Of a stretch of DNA of 64,000 bases, positions 55,766 to 64,000 are shown piece by piece. The stretch lies in NCBI RefSeq assembly GCF_001005215.1, contig NZ_LBNQ01000033.1, forward strand, positions 62,001-126,000. The letters run 5' to 3'. Numbering within the stretch: the stretch's first letter is position 1; every line of letters begins with the position of its first letter. The position numbers were made by a program, and so were the translations under genes. The notes under the pieces are model-generated. The model ran no database searches. It was not told where the DNA came from and worked only from the letters and a program-made list of their open reading frames with translations. Origin of the DNA: Lampropedia cohaerens. GTDB taxonomy: Bacteria; Pseudomonadota; Gammaproteobacteria; Burkholderiales; Burkholderiaceae_C.

Positions 55766-56095
55766 ATGATGCTGACATGGATCGTGACCACCGTTGCGCG
55801 GCAAGAGGATGCGGCCAAGCTTGCCCAACTGGCGCTGGATGCGCGGCTGGCCGCTTGCGTGCAGACGGAATCCATCGAGAGTCGCTACCGCTGGAAAGGT
55901 GAGGTGGTGCAGGAGCGCGAGCTGCGCCTGCTGTTCAAGACGACCGCAGCAGCCAGCGCGCGCCTGCAGGCCTTGCTCAAGGCGCACCATCCGTACGAGG
56001 AGCCTGCACTGTATGCCTTGCAGCCAAGCGAGGTCGCGCCGACCTTTGCCGCGTGGGTGGCCAGCGAAGTCGCGCAGCCGGACGTTGCCACGTAA
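55766..56095 (+). CDS. cutA: Divalent cation tolerance protein CutA
   Basis: 109 residues: [58 protein letters not shown] and [14 protein letters not shown], the CutA1 trimer fold. GGGAGG lies 6 bases before ATG 55766; the preceding GTG and the next ATG are possible alternatives. Binds copper in some members; exact role unclear. 30 bases ahead of speG. Confidence 0.93.
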   Translation: MMLTWIVTTVARQEDAAKLAQLALDARLAACVQTESIESRYRWKGEVVQERELRLLFKTTAAASARLQALLKAHHPYEEPALYALQPSEVAPTFAAWVASEVAQPDVAT

Positions 56096-56124
56096 ACTTG
56101 CCGTTCCAAATTCAAAGAGCAGTC

Positions 56125-56730
56125 ATGGCGGCAGCAAGAAAAAATGCAAAGACCTCGCGCAGTGTGCAGCCCGTTCAGGTGAACCCTGAAGTGCGGCTGC
56201 GCCCGCTGGAGCGGGAAGATCTGCATTTCGTGCATCAGATCGACAACAATGCCAGTGTGATGCGTTACTGGTTTGAGGAGCCGTTCGAGACATTCGCGGA
56301 ACTGGCAGCGCTTTACGAGGAGCATATTCACGACCAGGGCGAGCGCCGCTTCGTCGTCGAGTATCAGGGCCAGAAGGCTGGGCTGGTTGAGTTGGTCGAG
56401 ATCGATCTGGTGCATCGCCGCGCCGAGTTCCAGATCATCATCGCGCCAGATTTCCAGGGCCGTGGGCTGGCGACGCAGGCCACGCGGCTGGCGATGGACT
56501 ATGCATTCAGCGTTCTCAACCTGTACAAGCTGTATCTCATCGTCGACAAGGACAACAAGAAGGCCTCGCACATTTACAGCAAGTTGGGTTTCAAGGTCGA
56601 GGGCGAGCTCATCCACGAGTTTTTCGTCAACGGCGAGTACCGCAACGTCGTGCGCATGTATCTCTTCCAGCACGACTATTTGAAGAAGTTCCCCCGTCAG
56701 GGCGCTCTGCTGCGGCCGACCGCGCAGTAG
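56125..56730 (+). CDS. speG: Spermidine N1-acetyltransferase SpeG
   Basis: 201 residues. It matches E. coli SpeG almost word for word in [79 protein letters not shown] and the LLRPTAQ ending, plus a basic 20-residue N-terminal extension. Acetylates spermidine/spermine. Start at ATG 56125. A terminator follows at 56767. Confidence 0.96.
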   Translation: MAAARKNAKTSRSVQPVQVNPEVRLRPLEREDLHFVHQIDNNASVMRYWFEEPFETFAELAALYEEHIHDQGERRFVVEYQGQKAGLVELVEIDLVHRRAEFQIIIAPDFQGRGLATQATRLAMDYAFSVLNLYKLYLIVDKDNKKASHIYSKLGFKVEGELIHEFFVNGEYRNVVRMYLFQHDYLKKFPRQGALLRPTAQ

Positions 56731-56766
56731 TTGACGGCCTTCTTCTGACTTCGCCTCGTCATGCAG

Positions 56767-56792
56767 AAAGCGGCCCGTCGGGCCGCTTTCTT
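56767..56792 (+). terminator. Terminator after speG
   Basis: AAAGCGGCCC-GTC-GGGCCGCTTT, a perfect 10-base stem with 3-base loop followed by CTT, 36 bases past the speG stop. Confidence 0.88.
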
Positions 56793-56793
56793 A

Positions 56794-56951
56794 GAACCTG
56801 TTCACGATCTTTTTATGCACCGCGTTGGCTCGCCAGACGCGCGCGGCGGCGTTGCAAATCCTCGTTGGGCCACCAGCCCGACTGCGGTTTGCGCCTTGCA
56901 TCGCGTGTCTGGTGAGCCAACGCGGTGCATAAAAAGATCGTGAACAGGTTC
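56794..56951. mobile_element. 158-base MITE-like element with 50-base inverted ends
   Basis: It begins GAACCTGTTCACGATC and ends with its reverse complement; the ends stay complementary for about 50 bases with 2 mismatches, and the centre also folds. It is flanked by TTA at 56791-56793 and 56952-56954, a 3-base duplication of the TNA type seen with IS5-family (IS1031 group) elements. No transposase gene. Lies between speG and trxB. Confidence 0.75.
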
Positions 56952-56982
56952 TTACACACCAGGCCGAGCCGCGCTGCGGTGC

Positions 56983-58110
<1,128 letters not shown>

Positions 58111-58151
58111 TCAATCTCCGCGACTGTCCCGCCGGTTGGGACGTGGTTCAC

Positions 58152-60722
58152 ATGCGATCTTCCTCGAATACCTTCAACTCCTCCAACACTGATGCACAGC
58201 TGGGCTTTTTCAGCCGCTTCGGGCAGGATCTGCTGCTGTTTCTCGCGCTGGTGTTCGGTGCGGCCTGGGTTGCGGCACTGATCAGCCATTCGCCGCAGGA
58301 TGCGGCGTGGTCTTCGTCGGGACAGGGCGGTGCACTGGCGGTGCAGACGCACAACTGGCTGGGAAACATTGGTGCCTATTGGTCCGACATCTGCTACTTT
58401 TTGCTGGGCTATACCACTTGGGTGCTGGTGGGCGCACTCGTGCTGCTGTGGTGGCGCGCCTTTCGCAATTGGCTGCGCGGCAAGCCGCTGGCGCGCCCCG
58501 AGGGGCGGCTGATGATGCTGCGGATGTGGACACGCAGGGGGTTGTGGTGTCTGAGTCTGCTGCTGCTGTTGTGCAGCTGCGCGGTGCTGGAATGGTCGCG
58601 GCTGTACCGCTTTGAGGCCAGTCTGCCCGATCATGCGGGCGGGGTGTTGGGGCATCTGATGGGGCCGCGCGTGGTAGGCTGGCTGGGCTACAACGGCTCC
58701 ACGGTGGTGTCGCTGGTGCTGGCGCTGCTGGCACTGTCCTGGGTGCTGGGCTTTTCATGGGGCATGCTCGCCGAGCGGACCGGCGCATGGATCGAGAAGT
58801 GGCTGGTGCGGGCATCACTGGCGCTGGAGCACCGCCGCGACGCACGGGCAGGCCGGCTGGCGCAACGCCAGCGCGAGGCGCAGGTAGCCAACGACGTGGT
58901 GCTCGATCGTGAGGCCCTGCGCACGCGCGATGTGCCGGTCGTCGAGGTACCGGAGGAGCGTTTGCCACAGATGTGGGACGCGCCCGCGGAGCCGGTGCTG
59001 ACGCCGGCCGATGACGCAGCGGAACGTACGCCGCCAACCTATGTGGACAATGCCGATCTGCCCTGGGACGAAGAGCCGCCGCCTGGCAAGACCTACGCCA
59101 CCACATTGCCCGATGAGCGTGCCGAGCCGCTGTGGGATGATCCCACGCCGGTGGCGCCCAACGAGACTGCCCTGGTTACCACGCCGGCCAAGCGCCAGAA
59201 GCATCTGTTCGATGATGCGCGCAGCGGTGCATTGCCATCGGTGAATCTGCTCGATCCCGTGGCAACCAAGCAGGAGACGGTCACGCCCGAGACGCTGGAG
59301 ATGACCAGCCGGCTGATCGAGAAGAAGCTCAAGGATTTCGGCGTGCAGGTGCGCGTGGTGGACGCCCAGCCCGGCCCGGTGGTCACGCGCTACGAGATTG
59401 AGCCTGCCACCGGCGTCAAGGGCCAGCAGATCGTCAATCTCTCCAAGGATCTGGCGCGGTCGCTGTCGCTGATGTCGATCCGCGTGATCGAGACCATTCC
59501 CGGCAAGAACTTCATGGCGCTGGAGTTGCCCAACGCGCGGCGCCAGTCCATCCAGCTCAAGGAAATCCTGTCCTCGCCGGTGTACCAGGACGAGCAGTCC
59601 AAGCTGGCGCTGGGTCTGGGCAAGGACATCATCGGCAACCCGGTCGTGGCCGATCTGGCCAAGATGCCGCATTGCCTGGTGGCCGGAACGACCGGCTCAG
59701 GTAAGTCGGTGGGCATCAACGCGATGATTCTCTCCATCCTCTTCAAGGCCGAGCCCAGCGAAGTCCGCCTGCTGATGATCGACCCGAAGATGCTGGAGAT
59801 GTCCGTCTACGAAGGCATCCCGCACCTGCTGTGCCCGGTCGTGACGGACATGAAGCAGGCCGCGCACGGCCTGAACTGGTGCGTGGCCGAGATGGAGCGC
59901 CGCTACAAGCTCATGAGCAAGCTTGGCGTGCGCAATCTGGCAGGCTTTAACAGCAAGCTCCGGGAAGCGCAGGAGCGTGGCCAGCCCCTCGGCAATCCCT
60001 TCAGCCTCACGCCGGAGGATCCGGAGCCGCTGGAGCCGCTGCCGCACATCGTCATCGTCATCGACGAGTTGGCCGACCTGATGATGGTTGTGGGCAAGAA
60101 GATCGAGGAATTGATCGCACGCCTGGCGCAGAAGGCGCGCGCCGCCGGCATTCACCTGATTCTGGCCACGCAGCGCCCCAGCGTGGACGTGATCACCGGC
60201 CTGATCAAGGCCAACGTGCCCACGCGCATCGCCTTTCAGGTCTCGAGCAAGATCGACAGCCGCACCATCCTCGACCAGATGGGCGCCGAAGCCCTGCTGG
60301 GCATGGGGGACATGCTGTACATGAAGGGCGGCACGGGCTTGCCGGTGCGTGTGCACGGCGCCTTTGTCAGTGACGACGAGGTGCACCGCGTGGTCGAGTT
60401 CATCAAGCAGAGCATGGGCGAGGCCGACTACATCGACGGTGTGCTCGATGGTGTGGGCAGCGAGAATGAGAGCGACTGGGCGGTGGATTTCGAGGGCACG
60501 CCTGCCGGCAGCGGCGGCGGCGAAAAGGATCCGATGTACGACCAGGCCGTGGAAATCGTGCTCAAGGACCGCAAGGCCAGCATCTCCTACGTGCAGCGCA
60601 AGTTGCGCATCGGCTACAACCGCTCGGCGCGCCTGCTTGAGGACATGGAAAAGGCCGGTCTCGTCAGCCCGCTGACCAGCAGTGGCCAGCGTGACATTCT
60701 GGTGCCGCACCGTGGCGAGTGA
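58152..60722 (+). CDS. ftsK: DNA translocase FtsK
   Basis: 856 residues from ATG 58152 ([14 protein letters not shown]). Four N-terminal membrane helices anchor it at the septum; an acidic linker of about 200 residues follows; the motor has Walker A GTTGSGKS (about 512-519), Walker [17 protein letters not shown] (about 633), and [26 protein letters not shown]; the gamma domain at the C-terminus ([24 protein letters not shown]) reads KOPS. The rest of the linker is shorter than in E. coli. Confidence 0.96.
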   Translation: MRSSSNTFNSSNTDAQLGFFSRFGQDLLLFLALVFGAAWVAALISHSPQDAAWSSSGQGGALAVQTHNWLGNIGAYWSDICYFLLGYTTWVLVGALVLLWWRAFRNWLRGKPLARPEGRLMMLRMWTRRGLWCLSLLLLLCSCAVLEWSRLYRFEASLPDHAGGVLGHLMGPRVVGWLGYNGSTVVSLVLALLALSWVLGFSWGMLAERTGAWIEKWLVRASLALEHRRDARAGRLAQRQREAQVANDVVLDREALRTRDVPVVEVPEERLPQMWDAPAEPVLTPADDAAERTPPTYVDNADLPWDEEPPPGKTYATTLPDERAEPLWDDPTPVAPNETALVTTPAKRQKHLFDDARSGALPSVNLLDPVATKQETVTPETLEMTSRLIEKKLKDFGVQVRVVDAQPGPVVTRYEIEPATGVKGQQIVNLSKDLARSLSLMSIRVIETIPGKNFMALELPNARRQSIQLKEILSSPVYQDEQSKLALGLGKDIIGNPVVADLAKMPHCLVAGTTGSGKSVGINAMILSILFKAEPSEVRLLMIDPKMLEMSVYEGIPHLLCPVVTDMKQAAHGLNWCVAEMERRYKLMSKLGVRNLAGFNSKLREAQERGQPLGNPFSLTPEDPEPLEPLPHIVIVIDELADLMMVVGKKIEELIARLAQKARAAGIHLILATQRPSVDVITGLIKANVPTRIAFQVSSKIDSRTILDQMGAEALLGMGDMLYMKGGTGLPVRVHGAFVSDDEVHRVVEFIKQSMGEADYIDGVLDGVGSENESDWAVDFEGTPAGSGGGEKDPMYDQAVEIVLKDRKASISYVQRKLRIGYNRSARLLEDMEKAGLVSPLTSSGQRDILVPHRGE

Positions 60723-61101
60723 CACTGCCGCTGCAACAGACGGCAAGAGTGTGGCGCCGCTGCGGGTGGTCGGCCTGTGCGCGGCCTGGTGCGGCGTCTG
60801 TCGCGAGTACGCGCCGCTGTTCGCCCAGTTTGCCGCGCAGGCGCCGGACGTGACGACCGTCTGGCTGGACGTGGAGGAGCCTGCGATCAGCGCGGCGCTC
60901 GACGATGTCGATGTGGAGACGTTTCCGACCATTGCCATCGGACGCGGCGATACCTTGCTGTTTTGGGGCGATGTGTTGCCCCATCTCCGGGTGCTGGAGC
61001 GGCTGGTTGCCGACTTGCGCGATCCGCTGGCAAGCGCCCCCGCGACGCCAGCCGCCTACCAGCGCGCATGGCGGGCGCTGCAACCGCTGCTGCGCGATTG
61101 A
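60712..61101 (+). CDS. Thioredoxin-like protein (WCGVC)
   Basis: 129 residues. GTG start at 60712 overlaps the ftsK stop by 11 bases. It has [23 protein letters not shown], i.e. a thioredoxin-type active site CGVC, and [25 protein letters not shown], a cis-proline region. No signal peptide. May act with the nearby trxB as a cytosolic disulfide or redox protein. It replaces lolA, which often follows ftsK. Confidence 0.75.
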   Translation: MASDTAAATDGKSVAPLRVVGLCAAWCGVCREYAPLFAQFAAQAPDVTTVWLDVEEPAISAALDDVDVETFPTIAIGRGDTLLFWGDVLPHLRVLERLVADLRDPLASAPATPAAYQRAWRALQPLLRD

Positions 61102-61413
61102 GCGGCAGCAGGTTGTGCGTTTTGCAGGTGCCCGCAGCGCGCCGAGACCATCGGTTTCCGGCATGCAAGGGCACGTTTCTTGCATGCGTGCGCTGCCAGC
61201 GGCCTGCAGCATTCCTTGCTGTGCGGCTGTATCCGGTCGGCCCATTGTGCGGCCATGCCGGCCGCCTGCCATTCGAAGGTGCCTGTTAGAGTAGGCCCGT
61301 CCCTGCAAGCCGTTTGCGTGCTTGCTTTCACTGCGTGGCGCAGCCCTGCTGCGGTGGCGCCGTAACCCTGTTTCGGTGTCGCTTTACTACGCCTCATCAA
61401 TCACACAGAGAGG
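61102..61413. other. Spacer ahead of the mannitol-1-phosphate gene
   Basis: 312 bases without a supported gene. It presumably holds the promoter of the 61414 gene; no clear -35/-10 pair is seen. Confidence 0.45.
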
Positions 61414-63594
61414 ATGGTTTTGGAGTTCAAGCATCAGGTTTTTCGCGCTGCCGTATTCGATATGGACGGCACCATGTTCGATACCGAACGGCTGCGGTTC
61501 AGCACCCTCAAACAGGCGTCACAGCAGCTTTTCGGTCAGGAGATTTCAGACGCGGTGCTGTATGGCTCGCTGGGCCTGTCGGCCAAGAAGGCGCAAGCGT
61601 TGGCACAGCAGCATTTCGGCGCGGACTACCCGTATGCCGCCATTCGGGCGCGGGCGGACGAGCTCGAGCTGACGTACATCCGCAAGTACGGCGTGCCGGT
61701 CAAGCTGGGGCTGCACGAAGTGCTGGAGCGCCTGCGGAAAGCGGACATGCGGCTGGCCGTGGCGACCTCCAGCCGTCGGGCCATCGCCGAGGAATACCTG
61801 ATGAGCGCGCGCGTGCTGCGCTACTTCGACGTGACCGTCTGCGGCGATGAGGTCACACGGGGCAAGCCGGATCCGGAGATATTCCAGGCGGCGGCCCGGC
61901 AGCTGGGCTGTGCACCGCAGGAATGCCTGATGGTGGAGGATTCCGAAAATGGCCTTCGTGCGGCCCTCGCGGCAGGTGGCGCCGCGGTGTACGTCCACGA
62001 TCTCAAGCATCCGCCGGCGGTGCTGCGCAAGAAGGCCTTTGCTGCCTACCAGGGCGGCATGGCCGAGTTGCTCGACGATGTGCGCGCCTGTACGCCGGCT
62101 CGGCCGGTGCCGCGGGTGATCGACGCATTTCCCATGGCGCGCAGCAACGCCGTTGTCGGCATTCACGGTTTTGGCGCCATTGGTGGCGGCTATCTGGCGC
62201 AGGTCTTTTCCCACTGGGATGGCTATGTGCGCCCGGCGCGCATTGTCGGCGTGACCTCCAACGCGCTGTATCGGGGGCTGGTCAATCACTTCGGCAAGTA
62301 CCGGGTGCGCTATCCCCATGCGGCCATCGATCAGACCATTGATGGGATCACGCTCATCGACGCGCAGGATCATGACGCTGTGGCGGACCTGTATGCGCAG
62401 GCGGAGATCGTTGGCATCTGTCTGGCCGAATCGGCCCTGGCGACCCAGGCTGGCGTTATCGCGCAGGGACTGTACCGCCGTTTTGAGCAAGGTTGCGCGC
62501 AGCCACTGGTGCTGCCGGTGCTGATGAACAAGGTGCAGGCGGCGGCTTGGGTGCGCGAGCTGGTGGCCGACGCACTGCAACGGCGCCATGGTACGGCCGT
62601 TGCCGCGCAGGTGCTGCGGCAGGCGCGGTTCGTCGAGACGGTGGTCAATCGCATCGTCACCAAGGTGCCGCGGGAGACGGTGCTGAAAACCTTGCGCGTC
62701 AGCGGCCGGGCGTTTGACGTGGCGTTGGGAAGCCGCGCCATCGATCCGGGCCCGACCTTCCAGCAGCTGCTGCACGGGCGAGCATTGCCGGCGCAGCAGA
62801 TGCTGCCCATGCTGTTTGACAAGCTCGCGACCGTGGCGCAGCTGGGCGATGCCGCGCAGCAGATCAGCCTGACGCTGTTTCACAGCAGCCAGGACATGGC
62901 CCTGTACGTGCAGGCAGGCGAGCCGCTGCTGGAGCGGTTGTGCCAGATGCAGACCGTGGAGGACATCCGCATGGTGCAGGCGCTCAAGAATCGCCTGCTC
63001 AACGGCACCCACGCCATCCTGGCCTGGTATGCGGCGCTGCTTGGCCACCGCACGGTCGCGCAGGGTATGGCCGACGAGCGTGTCAGCACGCTGGTGCGAC
63101 GGCTGGCCAATGAGGAGATCCTGCCGGCGCTGGCGCATGGCTCTTCCGAGTTCGCCAAGCTGGCCGACGCCTTCATGAGCATCTTCATCAAGCGCTGCCG
63201 CAATTCCTTTCGAGATACCTGTGCCCGTGTGGGGCGAGATCCGCTGCGCAAGCTGCAGCGTGACGAACGCGTCATCGGCACGATATTGCAGGCGCACAGT
63301 CTCGGTATTGCCACGCCGCTGCTGGAGTATGGCGTGGCGCTGGCACTGCTGTATGCGCTGCGCTGTGCGCCAGAGTCCGACAAGGAGGCGCAGCGCATCA
63401 GGGTGCTGTACGCGCGGCGCAACAGCGTGCGTGATGTGCTGTGTCAGGATGGCCTCTACCATGGCCAGCCCTACGCCTGCCTCGATGCCAGTGCGGATGC
63501 AGAGCTGCTGCAGCGCATCACCCGCCACTTCAACAAGCTCTCCGCAGAGGGCAGTTCCCATTGGGACTGGCCGCTGCGCAAAGCCAGGACCTGA
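61414..63594 (+). CDS. mtlD: Bifunctional phosphatase / mannitol-1-phosphate 5-dehydrogenase fusion
   Basis: 726 residues. Residues 1-230 are a HAD phosphatase of the beta-phosphoglucomutase group: AVFDMDGTMFDTE (D16, D18), TSSRRAI, KPDPEIF, VEDSENG. Residues about 245-720 are a polyol dehydrogenase with NAD site VVGIHGFGAIGGGY and FVETVVNRIVTKVP. The same fusion in Acinetobacter baylyi makes mannitol from fructose 6-phosphate. ATG 61414 sits on GAGAGG; a TTG two codons on has better spacing. Likely a salt-stress solute pathway. Confidence 0.88.
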   Translation: MVLEFKHQVFRAAVFDMDGTMFDTERLRFSTLKQASQQLFGQEISDAVLYGSLGLSAKKAQALAQQHFGADYPYAAIRARADELELTYIRKYGVPVKLGLHEVLERLRKADMRLAVATSSRRAIAEEYLMSARVLRYFDVTVCGDEVTRGKPDPEIFQAAARQLGCAPQECLMVEDSENGLRAALAAGGAAVYVHDLKHPPAVLRKKAFAAYQGGMAELLDDVRACTPARPVPRVIDAFPMARSNAVVGIHGFGAIGGGYLAQVFSHWDGYVRPARIVGVTSNALYRGLVNHFGKYRVRYPHAAIDQTIDGITLIDAQDHDAVADLYAQAEIVGICLAESALATQAGVIAQGLYRRFEQGCAQPLVLPVLMNKVQAAAWVRELVADALQRRHGTAVAAQVLRQARFVETVVNRIVTKVPRETVLKTLRVSGRAFDVALGSRAIDPGPTFQQLLHGRALPAQQMLPMLFDKLATVAQLGDAAQQISLTLFHSSQDMALYVQAGEPLLERLCQMQTVEDIRMVQALKNRLLNGTHAILAWYAALLGHRTVAQGMADERVSTLVRRLANEEILPALAHGSSEFAKLADAFMSIFIKRCRNSFRDTCARVGRDPLRKLQRDERVIGTILQAHSLGIATPLLEYGVALALLYALRCAPESDKEAQRIRVLYARRNSVRDVLCQDGLYHGQPYACLDASADAELLQRITRHFNKLSAEGSSHWDWPLRKART

Positions 63595-63640
63595 ACCCGT
63601 CAATCCGCTCTGGCAGGGGTGGTGGCGGCAGCGGTAGCTG

Positions 63641-64000
63641 TCAAGGCTGGGCGCTCCAGCCGCCTCCCAGAGCCTGGTACAGCGCGACGCGGTTGCTCAA
63701 TTGCGCCTGATACAGCTGGACAACGGCCAGCTCGGCCTGAAACAGGTTGCGCTGGGCATCCAGCTCTTCCAGGTAGGAAGCGTAGCCGGCCAGATAGCGC
63801 TCGTGCGCGTGGGCCAGCGAGCGCTGCAGCACGTCGCGGCGGCGCAGGGCATGGTCCATCTGCCGCGCCAGCTGCACCGAGCCCGTCAGTGCCGTCTCGA
63901 CATCGGCGAAGGCCGACAGCACGGCGTGGCGATAGGCCCAGGCGGCCTGGTCGCGTTGCGCAGTGGCAGCATCAAACTGGGCCTGGCGGCGCCCCGCGTC
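63641..64000 (-). CDS. Outer-membrane efflux protein, OprM/NodT type (C-terminal 119 residues)
   Basis: Partial; its start is beyond the right edge. The frame is open at 64000. Reads FDAATAQRDQAAWAYRHAVLSAFADVETAL, RSLAHAHERYLAGYASYLEELDAQRNLFQAELAVVQLYQAQLSNRVALYQALGGGW, the second coiled-coil helix pair and C-terminus of an RND-type outer-membrane channel (NodT family). Stop 47 bases from the mtlD stop, convergent. Confidence 0.92.
   Translation of the reverse strand, partial: DAGRRQAQFDAATAQRDQAAWAYRHAVLSAFADVETALTGSVQLARQMDHALRRRDVLQRSLAHAHERYLAGYASYLEELDAQRNLFQAELAVVQLYQAQLSNRVALYQALGGGWSAQP

Noticed and set aside
61546..63603. 685-codon frame on the minus strand
   Set aside because: Antisense to the phosphatase/dehydrogenase fusion.

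Overview
The window is GC-rich DNA from a betaproteobacterium of the order Burkholderiales. The order is inferred from protein styles and from isc, pst, trxB and ftsK gene contents; the species is not determined. It has two parts that meet at base 24508.

Bases 1-24508 are the right-hand part of an integrative and conjugative element (ICE) of the ICEclc/PAGI-2 class. The end is an 18-base sequence at 24491-24508 that matches the tRNA-Gly 3-prime end used as attachment site by this class. The integrase end lies outside the window to the left. Reading inward from the end, all leftward, are a BisR-like regulator candidate, alpA, parA (broken by an in-frame stop), a HicA-like small gene, parB, a DUF2857 gene, an STY4528-type replication gene, PFL_4669/DUF1845, DUF3158, ssb and topB. 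Then come a metal cargo region and six small ICE genes of unknown function, most separated by hairpins. The cargo region holds a lead/cadmium/zinc-type module: a MerR-family regulator, a P-type ATPase with four MDC-type metal-binding repeats, an LspA-like peptidase, a tiny Cys-rich protein, a cation diffusion facilitator and a decayed desaturase. The far left holds a Tn21/Tn501-type mercury transposon (merR, merT, merP, merA) inserted into an ICE gene.

Bases 24509-64000 are chromosomal backbone. In order: FAH-family hydrolase, DUF2214 protein, lone gcvH, lone LivK-type binding protein, MscS channel, tadA fused to a hydrolase-like domain and overlapping a cardiolipin synthase, pdxH-gloA, yggT, nnr, then the full iron-sulfur operon iscR-iscS-iscU-iscA-hscB-hscA-fdx. 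After a bile-acid-symporter-type protein comes the phosphate operon pstS-pstC-pstA-pstB-phoU-phoB behind a Pho box, without phoR. Next are a DsbA-family isomerase, a Cas3 HD remnant, a LysR regulator, an EntE-type adenylating enzyme with an MFS transporter, a TPP riboswitch ahead of an SSS transporter, cutA, speG, a 158-base MITE-like element, trxB, ftsK, a thioredoxin-like protein, a fused phosphatase/mannitol-1-phosphate dehydrogenase, and the end of an outer-membrane efflux gene.

The most interesting non-gene signals are three copies of a TATCCCC-N-GGGGATA palindrome in ICE leaders, an outward promoter beside the attachment site, a second metal-regulator operator facing a decayed gene, palindromic repeats inside the ICE replication gene, and the MITE. 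All family assignments are from reading motifs by eye; no database search was possible.
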